Counted from the stretch's first letter, positions 42,319 to 51,409 are shown. The stretch is 64,000 bases of DNA from Thermoplasmata archaeon (GCA_036395115.1 DASWDU010000035.1:1-64000), one strand, 5' to 3'. The notes: generated by a model from the letters alone, not told the origin. Made by a program: numbers and translations.

Positions 42319-43350
42319 CTACAACCGGATGCGTGGGTCGATGATGGCCCCGAGGAGATCGATCACGAGGCTGATGACGACGATGATCGCGGCGTAGACG
42401 ACCACGACGCCCTGGATCATCGTCATGTCCTTCGTGTCGATGGATTCGAGCAGGAGATTTCCCATTCCGTCGATCGAAAACGTTCTCTCCGTGAGGACCG
42501 CGCCCGCAAAGAGGATCGCGAATTGCAACCCTAGGACCGTGACCACGGGGACGAGGGCATTTCGGAATGCGTGGTGGGTGACCACCTGACGCTCCGGAAC
42601 GCCGCGCGCTCGCGCGGCCTCGGTGTAGTCTGCGATCATCGTCCGGAGCATGTTCGCCCGCACGGTCTTCGTGAAGAAGCCGCCGAGGACGAGACCCAGG
42701 GTCAGGCAAGGTAGGATGAGATGACGGACCGCCTTCCAGAAATGATCGAGATTCCCTTCGAGCAGGGAGTCGACCGTGTACATTCCGGTCACGGTCCTCG
42801 GGTAGTCGGATCCTTGCCACCGTCCGTGCGGTGGAAGCCATCCGAGCCAAATCGAGAACACCATCTGGAAGACGAGGCCGAGCCAGAAGATCGGGATGAC
42901 CCAGATGACGGTTCCGTACAACCTGACCGCGACGTCCAGCTTCGTGTCGCGTCGAGCGCCGCCGACGACGCCGGTGAGGACCCCGACGACACTCGCCACG
43001 ATCATCGAGCCGACAGATATCTCGACCGTCGCGGGCAGCCGAAGGGCAATCTCCCCGATCACCGGCTTTCCGAAATAATACGTTCCAATCGAGCGCCCCA
43101 GGTCGCCCCGGAAGAAATGGGACATGTAGTCGAGGTACTGCTGCCATGGCGGCTTGTCGAGACCGAGCTCGACGCGAGCGGCCTGAATCACCTCCGGCGG
43201 TGGTTCCCGGCCGCCCCAAAGCGCGAGGACCGGATCGCCCGGCAGCACGCGCAAGATGAAGAAGATGGCCGTCAGCAAGATCAGGAGCATCGGTATGGCG
43301 AGGGCGGCACGCGCCACCGCGTATGCCAGGAGAGACCGGCCTCTCGCCAT
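42319..43350 (-). CDS. Oligopeptide ABC transporter permease (OppB/DppB type)
   Basis: 343 residues with six membrane helices. N-terminal FILRVLPGDPVLALWGG and EAA loop ARARGVPERQVVTHHAFRNA are typical of OppB. It forms the pore with OppC; their genes are 4 nt apart. Confidence 0.94.
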   Translation of the reverse strand: MARGRSLLAYAVARAALAIPMLLILLTAIFFILRVLPGDPVLALWGGREPPPEVIQAARVELGLDKPPWQQYLDYMSHFFRGDLGRSIGTYYFGKPVIGEIALRLPATVEISVGSMIVASVVGVLTGVVGGARRDTKLDVAVRLYGTVIWVIPIFWLGLVFQMVFSIWLGWLPPHGRWQGSDYPRTVTGMYTVDSLLEGNLDHFWKAVRHLILPCLTLGLVLGGFFTKTVRANMLRTMIADYTEAARARGVPERQVVTHHAFRNALVPVVTVLGLQFAILFAGAVLTERTFSIDGMGNLLLESIDTKDMTMIQGVVVVYAAIIVVISLVIDLLGAIIDPRIRL

Positions 43351-43423
43351 CGACCCTCGCGTTCAACGTCGTGGGCGCCTAAGAACTTATCCCGGTCCTC
43401 GAAAAAGGAGGAAGGGCCAGGGT

Positions 43424-45181
43424 TCACGAGTCCCTGGCGACGAGGTGCCGTATCCCGAAGTCCGCGGCGTAGCCGAGCTGCGTCCAGATCGCGTTCGCGC
43501 TCGCGCACTTCGCGTCCCCGTAGCTCGTCTGGAACACGGGCTTGTAGTAGGGCGCGCTGAACGAGAACCCGGACGGCACGAGGCTGTAGAGCGGCTCGAC
43601 ATTGTTCGCGAACACGTCCCGGTCGATCACCGCACGGTCGACGCTATACGCGATCGCCTGGCGCACCCGTACATCCGTGATTGCAACCGGGTTGTTGGGT
43701 TGCACGTTGAACACGAGGTAGCGGATGAACGGGCTCGTCGCAATGTCGACCGTGATGCCCAGTCCCGACTTCTGTGCCTGGAGGGTCGCGAGATCCTCCG
43801 GCGTTAGCGTGCGGTAGACGACATCCGCGAGCTTCGGTGACGCCTGCAGGTCCTGCGTCAAGGCGGTCGACGTGAGGCGCAGGTTGATCGTCACCTTGTC
43901 CTCGACCGGGATGACCGGGTACCCGAGCGACTGGTACAGCGTTGGCGTGTTGTACAGCAGGTTCCGGGAGAGCACGAACTGCTGGTCCGGGGTGTAACCC
44001 GACAGCACGTACGGGCCCGATCCGATCACGCTGCCAACCGCATCCGGCTGCGCCGCGTTCTGGTCGTAGTTCCAGGGGACGATCGACGACACCGAGAAGG
44101 CGATGATGTCGTTGAAGAACGCGACCGGCGCCGACAGGTGGAACTTAATCGTCAGGTCGTCCGGCATCACGGTGATCGCGCCGACCGGCGTGTTGTTCCC
44201 GTTGTTCGCGTCGCGGCCGAGCTTGCCACTATCCCACAGGAGGAACGCCGCGCCGCCGGGGTCGTTGAGCCGGATCGTGCGGTCGAGCGCACGCTTCACG
44301 ACGGTCGCGTTTAGCGCGGTCCCGTCGCTGAACTGGAGGCCGGGCTTGAGGACGTACGTGTAGTTCATTCCGTCCGCGGATACGCCTCCGTTCGCGACGG
44401 TCGGGACCTGCGTGGCCAAGGAAGGCACCAAGTTCGACGTGACCGGCTCGTACGTGATCAGCGTGTCGAAGATCTGGTTCACGAGCTCGATTGAGAAGAA
44501 GTCATAGGCGAGGGCAGGATCGAGCGACGTGATGTCGTCCGTCGTCGACGCGTTGAACTCCGAGGAACCCGGCTTGTCCACGATGAACCACTTGAACATG
44601 ATTGGATGGAGGACCACGCCCGTCATCCCGTTCACGTAGGCGGTCTCCTGGTATCCGGAGAACAGCGGAATGTACGGCACGTCCGCGGCGAGCTTGTCCT
44701 GGATCTTGTTGAAGGCGTCTAGGCGCACCGCGGGGTCCGTCGACGTCTGTTCCTGGAGGACCCATGCGTCCACGCTCGCGTTGCTGTAGAAGGACCCGAA
44801 GCTCGGCGAGCCCGAGCTCGCGAGGAAGGGCGCGACGTAGTCATCCGTGTCACTGTAGTCCGGATACCATCCGAGCAAGAAGAACGGCAGTTTGCCCTGG
44901 TTTCGGGACTGCCGGTAGTCAGCCCAGATCTCGGACTTCAGGGTGACCGCGACCTTCCCGCAGGACTCGATGCTGTTCTTCAGCACGGTCGCGAGTTCGT
45001 CCTCCGTGTCCCCGTAGTGTCCGGAGCTGTTGAACCAGAGCTCGATCTGATATTTCTTCGGGGGCGCCGTCAGTAAATACGCGGCCGCGCCGATGACGAG
45101 GATTACGACAACAATCACGGCGACGAGCGCATAGAGTCCCTTCCGGCTCCTAGGTTTCTTTTCAACGGGCGTCTCTTGCAA
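43424..45181 (-). CDS. Family 5 peptide-binding protein, apparently circularly permuted
   Basis: 585 residues from TTG 45181, with GGAGGAGG just upstream. Domain order is reversed from the family norm. After an N-terminal anchor (LYALVAVIVVVILVIGAAAY) comes the normally C-terminal lobe (FFLLGWYPDYSDTDDYVAPF, VPYIPLF). The normally N-terminal part follows from residue about 195 (DDITSLDPALAYDFFSIELV, GLQFSDGTALNATV, GSGPYVLSGYTPDQQFVLSR, VRVRQAIAYSVDRAVIDRDV), ending at WTQLGYA. It should bind peptides for the transporter encoded downstream. Confidence 0.88.
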   Translation of the reverse strand: MQETPVEKKPRSRKGLYALVAVIVVVILVIGAAAYLLTAPPKKYQIELWFNSSGHYGDTEDELATVLKNSIESCGKVAVTLKSEIWADYRQSRNQGKLPFFLLGWYPDYSDTDDYVAPFLASSGSPSFGSFYSNASVDAWVLQEQTSTDPAVRLDAFNKIQDKLAADVPYIPLFSGYQETAYVNGMTGVVLHPIMFKWFIVDKPGSSEFNASTTDDITSLDPALAYDFFSIELVNQIFDTLITYEPVTSNLVPSLATQVPTVANGGVSADGMNYTYVLKPGLQFSDGTALNATVVKRALDRTIRLNDPGGAAFLLWDSGKLGRDANNGNNTPVGAITVMPDDLTIKFHLSAPVAFFNDIIAFSVSSIVPWNYDQNAAQPDAVGSVIGSGPYVLSGYTPDQQFVLSRNLLYNTPTLYQSLGYPVIPVEDKVTINLRLTSTALTQDLQASPKLADVVYRTLTPEDLATLQAQKSGLGITVDIATSPFIRYLVFNVQPNNPVAITDVRVRQAIAYSVDRAVIDRDVFANNVEPLYSLVPSGFSFSAPYYKPVFQTSYGDAKCASANAIWTQLGYAADFGIRHLVARDS

Positions 45182-45290
45182 AGGCCTCCTCCTCCTCCGT
45201 CCTGCACGGGAAACTTCAGCACCAGGACACGCGGGCATCCGAATTCAGCTAGTTAACCGTTTCGAGAACGGGTTCGAGGACCGTCCAAGG

Positions 45291-46310
45291 CTAGGCGAAA
45301 TCCTCGAGCCGACGGGGTGGATGCGCCGCGCTTCGAAGGCGTTCGAGGACCTGTTCGACGCGAGCGCGTGAGAAGTCTCGTTCATCGCACAGGAATCGCA
45401 GGACCCCTGCCGGATTCGGCGGGCCCGCGTACGGGATCGGGTTCGACGCCACAGGCGGATCCGAAAAGAAATCACGGATTGCCGCCAGATTCTCGGGCAA
45501 GCCTTCTTTGACTTCATTGGGGGCGGCCTCCAGCGCCTTCCATTCGCGCATCCGCTTCACGGCGGTCTTCGGGCCAAACCCCCTCACCCCCTCGTTGAAA
45601 TCCGTGCCTACGAGGATCGCCACGTCGATCAGTTGTTCCCGAGTGATCCCGAGCGCACGCAAGGTCTCCTCGAGATCGATGATCTCGGGGGCGACCGACC
45701 GGGAGCGTCCGCGGCTCGGGAGGAACTCTGTTGACCCGACCGCAAGGAACCGTACCTGGCGGGGCGCGCCGAACAGGAGGGAATCGTAGTCCTTCGAACC
45801 CGCCGCCCAGACGTCCCCGCGGCGCGCGAAGAACGCCGCCTGAGCCTCCCCCTCGCTCGGCGCTTGGACCCAAGGAACCCCCAGGAGGGTGAGCAGCGTC
45901 CGGGCCTCCTCGACCATGGGGCGCGTGAGTCGGGACGTCATGACCGCCTTCGACCAAGCGGTCGCCGAGTCGCCCGAGGCGACAGCGGCCTCGTACTCTT
46001 GCCTAGACTTCTCGCGAGCCTCGCGTCGCCTGCGGATTTCCTCCCGCTTCAAGTCCGGCGGCGGTCCGTCGAAGACGAACACAGGGTGGATGTCGTAGTC
46101 TACGAGGAGCCGCGTGGTGCGGAACATGAGTCCGTTCAAATGGGACGTGGTCCGCCCGTGCGAATCCTGAAGTGGCTGGCCATCGCGCGTGCGCATGACC
46201 GACAGGAACTGATAGAGCTCGAGGTTCCCGTCCACCGCGACGGTTCGTCCGCGGAGCGCCCCGAGCGTCATCGGACGCCGGATGACGATCGGCGTTAGGA
46301 GGACGCCCAT
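45291..46310 (-). CDS. fen: Flap endonuclease 1
   Basis: 339-residue FEN-1. Metal ligands appear in VAVDGN, FVFDGPPPD, PSEGEAQAA and SKDYDSLLFG; the H2TH region is GTDFNEGVRGFGPKTAVKRM. It removes 5' flaps during Okazaki-fragment maturation and repair. A GATTAAC box lies about 28 nt before ATG 46310. The C-terminus lacks an obvious QxxLxxFF-type PCNA-binding motif; it ends HPPRRLEDFA. Confidence 0.94.
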   Translation of the reverse strand: MGVLLTPIVIRRPMTLGALRGRTVAVDGNLELYQFLSVMRTRDGQPLQDSHGRTTSHLNGLMFRTTRLLVDYDIHPVFVFDGPPPDLKREEIRRRREAREKSRQEYEAAVASGDSATAWSKAVMTSRLTRPMVEEARTLLTLLGVPWVQAPSEGEAQAAFFARRGDVWAAGSKDYDSLLFGAPRQVRFLAVGSTEFLPSRGRSRSVAPEIIDLEETLRALGITREQLIDVAILVGTDFNEGVRGFGPKTAVKRMREWKALEAAPNEVKEGLPENLAAIRDFFSDPPVASNPIPYAGPPNPAGVLRFLCDERDFSRARVEQVLERLRSAAHPPRRLEDFA

Positions 46311-46360
46311 GGCCTCCCACCCATCGCTCTTCGGCGTTAATCGTTTCTCCGCCGCGGCCC

Positions 46361-47545
46361 TCACGCGGTCGGAAGCGCGAACGCCCAGACGTCGCGGCCT
46401 GCTGCAATCGCCTCCAGTCGCGCGAGCGCTTCCTCCTTCGGGAGGCTGAGGAACAGCTTGCCGACGTGCTTGCAGAAGTCCTTCCCGGCTACGAGTTTTT
46501 CCCAATCCGGGCAGTCGTGGACGATCGTCCGGTGGATCGGGTCAATCTCGACGCGGTAGTCGCCGACCCTCGCGAGGACGGCGTCCCCAGCCCTCGTGAT
46601 CTCCACGTCCCGCGAGTGGATCCGCTTCGCGCGGTCCAGGCGGTTCGGATCCATGAACCGTCCGAGCGCCGCGTCCACGAGGGCGTCCTTCGGCACGTCC
46701 GCGCCGAAATCCTCCAGCGTGAGCGATCGAACGCGCGCCGCCGAGGCGGTGGCCTGCTTCCGGAACGCCTCGATCCGCGAGAGCGCGCGGGCGTGCTCCG
46801 GCGTCTCCACGCCGAACATCCGCAAGATCTGCAGGCAGTTCTCCGGCGCGTACCCGTGGAAGTGGTTGTTGAAGAATCCGTACGCCGTCTCGGCCTGGCC
46901 CGCCACCTGATGGACGCGCGGCACCCACGCCGCGAGTTCGTCCTCCGAATAGCGGTAGTTGTACCACGGGTCCGTCCCGTGGCCGTGCCACCGGATGTAG
47001 GCGAGTCGGGCGGTGACATGCAGGTCGGGAGGGAGGAGCGGCTCGTCGACGATGGTGTACGCAACGCCGGTCGACCGGAGCAGGTCGAACGCCTCGAGCG
47101 CCATCCACGACTTGTTCCTCGGCTCGAGGGCGAACGTGAAGTCGCGAGGGAGGGCGTCGAGGAACCGGTGGATCGTCGCCTCCTCGAACCGCAGGCGGGG
47201 CGGGAGCTGGAGGAGGAGGGGGCCGAGCTTGCCGGCGTCGAGCAGCGGCCGCACGAGGTCGCAGAACGCCAGGACGTCCTTGTCCGCGCCCCTCGCGACG
47301 TCGAGGAAGCGGTCGTGCGTGACGGTCTGCGGGACTTTCGCCGCGAACACGAAGTCGTCCGGGGTGAATCGCCTCCAGCCTTGAACCATCCCGGGCGACG
47401 GCGAGCGATAGAACGTCGAGTTGATCTCGGCGGTGTCGAAGACGCGCGAATACGCACGGAGCTTCGATTCGCTCGCGGTGCGGTAGAAGGGGCCGATCCA
47501 CTCTTGGTAGTCCCACCCGCTGCACCCGAACCGGAGCCGGACCAT
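46361..47545 (-). CDS. DUF72 (YecE-like) protein with SWIM-like C-terminal domain
   Basis: 394 residues. The DUF72 TIM-like barrel has FGCSGWDYQEWIGPFYRTAS, INSTFYRSPS, FVFAAKVPQTVTH, FALEPRNKSW, YIRWHGHG and YGFFNNHFHGYAPENC. The last 100 residues include IVHDCPDWEKLVAG then DFCKHVGKLFL, like a SWIM zinc finger with His in place of the first Cys. The catalytic role of DUF72 is not established. It is divergent from a second DUF72 gene. Confidence 0.88.
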   Translation of the reverse strand: MVRLRFGCSGWDYQEWIGPFYRTASESKLRAYSRVFDTAEINSTFYRSPSPGMVQGWRRFTPDDFVFAAKVPQTVTHDRFLDVARGADKDVLAFCDLVRPLLDAGKLGPLLLQLPPRLRFEEATIHRFLDALPRDFTFALEPRNKSWMALEAFDLLRSTGVAYTIVDEPLLPPDLHVTARLAYIRWHGHGTDPWYNYRYSEDELAAWVPRVHQVAGQAETAYGFFNNHFHGYAPENCLQILRMFGVETPEHARALSRIEAFRKQATASAARVRSLTLEDFGADVPKDALVDAALGRFMDPNRLDRAKRIHSRDVEITRAGDAVLARVGDYRVEIDPIHRTIVHDCPDWEKLVAGKDFCKHVGKLFLSLPKEEALARLEAIAAGRDVWAFALPTA

Positions 47546-47657
47546 CGCCGCCACCCGAACGCCGCCGCGATACATTATCGTATAGCCAGCGCCCGTCGTG
47601 GCGGTGCGAACCCCTCCGCCGGTTCGGCTTAAGTCCCTCGAACGCGTTTCGAGGTCC

Positions 47658-48617
47658 GTGGCGGAAACGTTCGTCGGCGCGGGCGGTTGGGGGTATTTCG
47701 CCGGGAGCCTCGAGTCGTACGCCCGCGCGTTTCGGTTCGTCGAGGTGAACGCGGGCTTCTACCGTCCGATCCCGAAACCCTTTGCCGGCGGCTGGCGCGC
47801 CCGCGTCCCGGGCGACTTCACGTTCGCCGTGAAGGCGTTCCGGGGGGTCACCCACACGGACGGCCTGCGGGCCACGGCGCCCGCGCGGACCTCCTTCGCC
47901 CACGACCTCCAGATCGCGGGCATCCTCCGCGCCCCGTTCGTCATCCTCGAAACGCCTCCCGGCCTCCCCCTCCGGGCCGAACAGGTCAAGGGGCTGCGGG
48001 ACCTCGTCGGGCTCGCGACCGACGGCCCCCGGATCGGGCTCGAGGCCCGCGCGCATCGGTCCGGGCCCCTCCCGGCGGCCGTGCAGAGGACGATGGAGGA
48101 CCTCGGCGTGCTCGATGTCGTGGACGTCTCTCGGATGGCGCCCCGCATCCCCGACGACACGGTCTACACGCGGCTCTTCGGACCCGGTCCGCACAACCTC
48201 TACCAGTTCGACGACGACGAGCTGAGGCAGATCGACCGGGCCGGCCAAGACGCCGTCCGGATCGCGTTCACGTTCCACGGAGTGCGGATGTACAAAGATG
48301 CGGCTCGCTTCGCGACGTTCAAGCGGACCGGCGTGTTCCCCGCCGCGACGTCCGCTCGGGGTGTCGCGTCGCTCGAGGAGGTCCTGTGGCCGGATGCGAC
48401 CTTCCCCGCGACCCGCAAGGCGCTCCTCCGAGATCACGGCTGGAAGGTCGTCGACGCGGACGACCACACGCGCGTGCACGCGTCGCATTTGCTCGGGGCG
48501 CTCCCCGACCGGACATTCCGGAGCCTCGACGACGTGATCGACGCCCTTCGCGCGCGTGCGAACGGGGCGAAAGGACCGCGGCGAGGGGGATCGACCCCGC
48601 AAACGACCCTCCATTGA
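47658..48617 (+). CDS. Second DUF72 (YecE-like) protein, divergent
   Basis: 319 residues: FVGAGGWGYFAG, VEVNAGFYRPIPKPFAGGW, FTFAVKAFRGVTH, IGLEARAH and later VRIAFTFHGVRMYKDAARF match the DUF72 barrel more weakly. GTG 47658 lies 25 nt after a CTTAAG box (47628-47633), a leaderless start. The pair faces outward from a 112-nt gap. Confidence 0.85.
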   Translation: MAETFVGAGGWGYFAGSLESYARAFRFVEVNAGFYRPIPKPFAGGWRARVPGDFTFAVKAFRGVTHTDGLRATAPARTSFAHDLQIAGILRAPFVILETPPGLPLRAEQVKGLRDLVGLATDGPRIGLEARAHRSGPLPAAVQRTMEDLGVLDVVDVSRMAPRIPDDTVYTRLFGPGPHNLYQFDDDELRQIDRAGQDAVRIAFTFHGVRMYKDAARFATFKRTGVFPAATSARGVASLEEVLWPDATFPATRKALLRDHGWKVVDADDHTRVHASHLLGALPDRTFRSLDDVIDALRARANGAKGPRRGGSTPQTTLH

Positions 48618-48629
48618 CCCTTGAGAATC

Positions 48630-48662
48630 TTGTAGTAGCAGATACTACAATAGGGTTATTAT
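48630..48662 (+). promoter_or_regulatory. Palindrome and TATA box upstream of the tetraether synthase
   Basis: TTGTAGTA (48630-48637) and TACTACAA (48643-48650) form a perfect 8-bp inverted repeat around GCAGA. It stands directly before a TATA-like GGTTATTATTG (48653-48663). The position suits an activator or repressor acting at the promoter of the lipid gene cluster. Confidence 0.65.
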
Positions 48663-48702
48663 TGCCCGCGAAATTAGGCCGGGAGTAAGAGGTGTGCTAG
48701 GA

Positions 48703-50328
48703 ATGTCTCTCTGCGGCACGGACTATGCCATCGGCGCGGTGCGGAACATGTACCGCGAATCCCGGCAGGACAAGGCGATGGTCGTCATGCCCTCGAAGCT
48801 CCAGAAGGGGCTGCCCCGCCGGACGGGATCCCTGTGTCCGGAATGTCTGAAAGTCATCCCCGCGACCCTGTACATCGGCGACGGGGCCCTCAAGATGAAG
48901 AAGACGTGCAAAGAGCACGGCGAATTCGACGAGGTGTGCTGGTCCGACGCGGAGATGTACCTCCGTGCCGAGAACTGGGCCTTCGACGGCGTCGGGCTCG
49001 AGAACCCGCAGATCGTCGATGCGAAGGTGTGCCCGTACGAATGCGGCCTGTGCAACCTTCACTACTCCGCGACGTCCCTCTGCAACATCGACCTCACGAA
49101 CCGCTGCAACCTGAAGTGCCCGATCTGCTTCGCGAACGCGAACGCGGCCGGGTACGTCTTCGAACCGACGTTCGAGCAGATCGTCTACGAGTTCGCCGTC
49201 CTGCGGGCGCAGCGCCCGATCCCCGTGGCCGCGATCCAGTTCGCCGGCGGCGAGCCGACGATCTACCCGCAGTTCCCCGAGATCGTCAAGGCGGCGAAGG
49301 ACATGGGATTCGCCCAGGTCCAGGTCGCCACGAACGGCATCCGGCTCGCGACGGAGGACGGCTTCCTCGACAAGGTCGCGGAGTCGGGCCTGAACACGAT
49401 CTACCTGCAGTTCGACGGCCTGCGCGAGGAGAACTACATCAAGGCGCGCGGCCGGCCGCTGTTGGACATCAAGCTCAAGGTGATCGAGCGGGTGCGTGAG
49501 CGCAAGGCGAAGGGCCTCGTCACGCCGACGATCTGCTTCGTGCCAACGATGGTCAACTCGTTCAACGACGACCAGGCCGGGGAGATCCTGAACTACGCGA
49601 TCAAGAACCGCGACGTCGTGAAGGGCGTCAACTTCCAGCCGGTCAGCCTGACGGGCCGCATCCCCGAAGAGGACCGCCGGAAGCTGCGGTACACGCTCAG
49701 CGACCTGGCGTACGACCTCGAGGAGCAGACGGGCTACCTGACCCGCGACGACTGGTACCCGGTGCCGTTCGTCTCCCCGATCTCGGAGCTGGTCAGCGTC
49801 CTGACGGACACCGCCAAGCCGTCGTTCACGTCCCACCCGGCGTGCGGCCTCGCGTCGTACCTGTTCCTCGAGACGGGCAAGGACCCCGTCCCGATCACGC
49901 GCTTCGTGGACGTCGAGGGCCTCATGGAGGACCTCTGGCTTCTGGCGCAGGACACGAAGGACAAGAAGATCAAGTTCACGTCGAAGCTCAAGGCGCTTCA
50001 GCTCCTGAAGCGGCACTTCAAGCCGGATGAGGCACCCGAGGGCATGGGCCTCTCCAAGATGCTGAAGATCCTGAACCGGATGTTCACGAAGGGCGACAAG
50101 GCCGGGGCGGCGGAGTTCTCCTGGTCGACGATGTACGTCGGCGGGATGCACTTCCAGGACAACTACAACTACGACATCGAGCGGGTCAAGCGCTGTGTCA
50201 TCCACTACGCCACGCCCGACGGCAAGGTCATCCCGTTCTGCGCGTACAACACGGGGCCGAACTTCCGCGAGGAGATCGAGAAGAAGTTCGCGGTGCCGAT
50301 CGAGGAGTGGCGGTCGCGGCATGCCTGA
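48703..50328 (+). CDS. tes: Radical SAM tetraether lipid synthase (Tes-like)
   Basis: 541 residues. The radical SAM cluster motif is NRCNLKCPICFANANA (about residues 142-157); an N-terminal LCPEC...CKEHGEF zinc or Fe-S pair and a CPYECGLC motif before the core are typical of the MJ0619/Tes group, which joins two archaeol-type chains through an sp3 C-C bond to make tetraether lipids. Extra Cys near the C-terminus (RCVIHYATPDGKVIPFCAYN) resemble further cluster ligands. GTG 48694 is an alternative start. The ferredoxin gene overlaps the end by 8 nt. Confidence 0.9.
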   Translation: MSLCGTDYAIGAVRNMYRESRQDKAMVVMPSKLQKGLPRRTGSLCPECLKVIPATLYIGDGALKMKKTCKEHGEFDEVCWSDAEMYLRAENWAFDGVGLENPQIVDAKVCPYECGLCNLHYSATSLCNIDLTNRCNLKCPICFANANAAGYVFEPTFEQIVYEFAVLRAQRPIPVAAIQFAGGEPTIYPQFPEIVKAAKDMGFAQVQVATNGIRLATEDGFLDKVAESGLNTIYLQFDGLREENYIKARGRPLLDIKLKVIERVRERKAKGLVTPTICFVPTMVNSFNDDQAGEILNYAIKNRDVVKGVNFQPVSLTGRIPEEDRRKLRYTLSDLAYDLEEQTGYLTRDDWYPVPFVSPISELVSVLTDTAKPSFTSHPACGLASYLFLETGKDPVPITRFVDVEGLMEDLWLLAQDTKDKKIKFTSKLKALQLLKRHFKPDEAPEGMGLSKMLKILNRMFTKGDKAGAAEFSWSTMYVGGMHFQDNYNYDIERVKRCVIHYATPDGKVIPFCAYNTGPNFREEIEKKFAVPIEEWRSRHA

Positions 50329-50563
50329 GCCGGTCGTCTCGATCCGTCCCTCCGTCCGGGACAACGGCATCATGGCGATCGACGACATGCTCTGCATGCA
50401 CTGCGGCGCCTGCGTCGGCACGTGCCCGACGAACGCGATCTTCCTGAACGAGGTCTACCTGACGTTCAACGAGGACTGCACGCAGTGCGGCATGTGCGTC
50501 AAGGTCTGCCCGGTCGGCGCGATCGACTACCCCCGCGGGCACAAGCTACACACGATGAAGTGA
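50321..50563 (+). CDS. Two-cluster 4Fe-4S ferredoxin
   Basis: 80 residues. Two clusters: CMHCGACVGTCP and CTQCGMCVKVCP, each C-x2-C-x2-C-x3-C-P. It overlaps the tes stop by 8 nt, so it is likely the electron donor for Tes or the reductase. Pieces of this gene are duplicated at 51241 and 52143. Confidence 0.92.
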   Translation: MPEPVVSIRPSVRDNGIMAIDDMLCMHCGACVGTCPTNAIFLNEVYLTFNEDCTQCGMCVKVCPVGAIDYPRGHKLHTMK

Positions 50564-50634
50564 AGCCCCGAAGGAACGCCTCTGCAGCTTGAAGCGAAAC
50601 GGTCAACCACCCCCTTTGCCATGGGGTGCACCCA

Positions 50635-50859
50635 ATGCGGAAGGAGCACGCCGGCCTCATCCTGATTGCGGTGTCCTCTTACGCCTTAATCGCCTTGATT
50701 TGGCTCATGAGACTCAGGGTGATCGACTACTCCCCCTATGATTTCCTTTTTGGGATAATGGTGGGGTTCTTGATTGTTGTCATTGCGTCGGTGTTCATTG
50801 TCGGCCTCGCAATCGTGATTGGCGAGGCGACGGCTCGACCACACCAGCCTTGGCTTTAG
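50635..50859 (+). CDS. Two-helix membrane protein
   Basis: 74 residues from ATG 50635, with helices at about 8-26 and 38-63. No family recognised. It is more A/T-rich than tes and the ferredoxin and begins the accessory patch. Confidence 0.6.
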   Translation: MRKEHAGLILIAVSSYALIALIWLMRLRVIDYSPYDFLFGIMVGFLIVVIASVFIVGLAIVIGEATARPHQPWL

Positions 50860-50960
50860 TCCGGTGTTGCGGAAGGTCGAGTCACGGTCATCGTTGAGCT
50901 CGGCTGACATGCCGCGCGACCATCGCCAATTGGGCCAAGTTCGATGCCTCCAAGGCTTTC

Positions 50961-51179
50961 ATGCCCGTCCTGCATGGCAAGATAAAGTCCCCTCGGGACT
51001 CCGGCGGGTCCTCCACGATCTCCCATTACTCCCCGTTCATACGGCGGGACTATGAGGACCCCGAAAGACGGGAGGATCTTCTCTCTCAATGGGAGGCCGC
51101 AAAAGCAGGGTTGGATCGCCACGGGGCGGAGCATCCGCCGGTCGCGATCGTTAACGCAGAGCGAGCCGCTCGACCGTAA
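50961..51179 (+). CDS. Uncertain small protein
   Basis: 72 codons from ATG 50961: MPVLHGKIKSPRDSGGSSTI, SPFIRRDYEDPERREDLLSQ. The composition is protein-like (acidic/basic helix), and the frame opens about 60 nt earlier without a start codon. It may be a decayed gene. The other parts of 50860-51409 hold the palindrome and ferredoxin fragment listed separately. Confidence 0.3.
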   Translation: MPVLHGKIKSPRDSGGSSTISHYSPFIRRDYEDPERREDLLSQWEAAKAGLDRHGAEHPPVAIVNAERAARP

Positions 51180-51191
51180 GCATGCTTACGG
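51174..51191. promoter_or_regulatory. 18-bp perfect palindrome
   Basis: CCGTAAGCATGCTTACGG overlaps the end of the uncertain frame and precedes the antitoxin gene by about 220 nt. It could be a transcription-factor site or a hairpin terminator lacking a T-run. Confidence 0.45.
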
Positions 51192-51240
51192 ACGGTTGAG
51201 TGCGCGGATGTCTCCCCCCGTCGGGGCGACCGATGACCAA

Positions 51241-51267
51241 CGAGGCCACAAGCCGAACACGATGAAG
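51241..51267 (+). pseudogene. Fragment of the ferredoxin 3' end
   Basis: Codons reading Arg-Gly-His-Lys-x-x-Thr-Met-Lys match the last residues of the ferredoxin (positions 50534-50560): 22 of 27 nt agree. The stop codon is lost. It points to a second, broken ferredoxin copy in this patch. Confidence 0.45.
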
Positions 51268-51409
51268 CACGGCGACGCGGCGGTGATCCGCCGCCCCGGT
51301 CCCTCGTCAAGCGTCGCATGGCCACTTGAGTGCTCCGCCCTAGCCGGTCTTCACACCGCCCGGGAGGACCGTATCGAGGGCGGAAGGTTCATGATGGATG
51401 GGTGCGATC

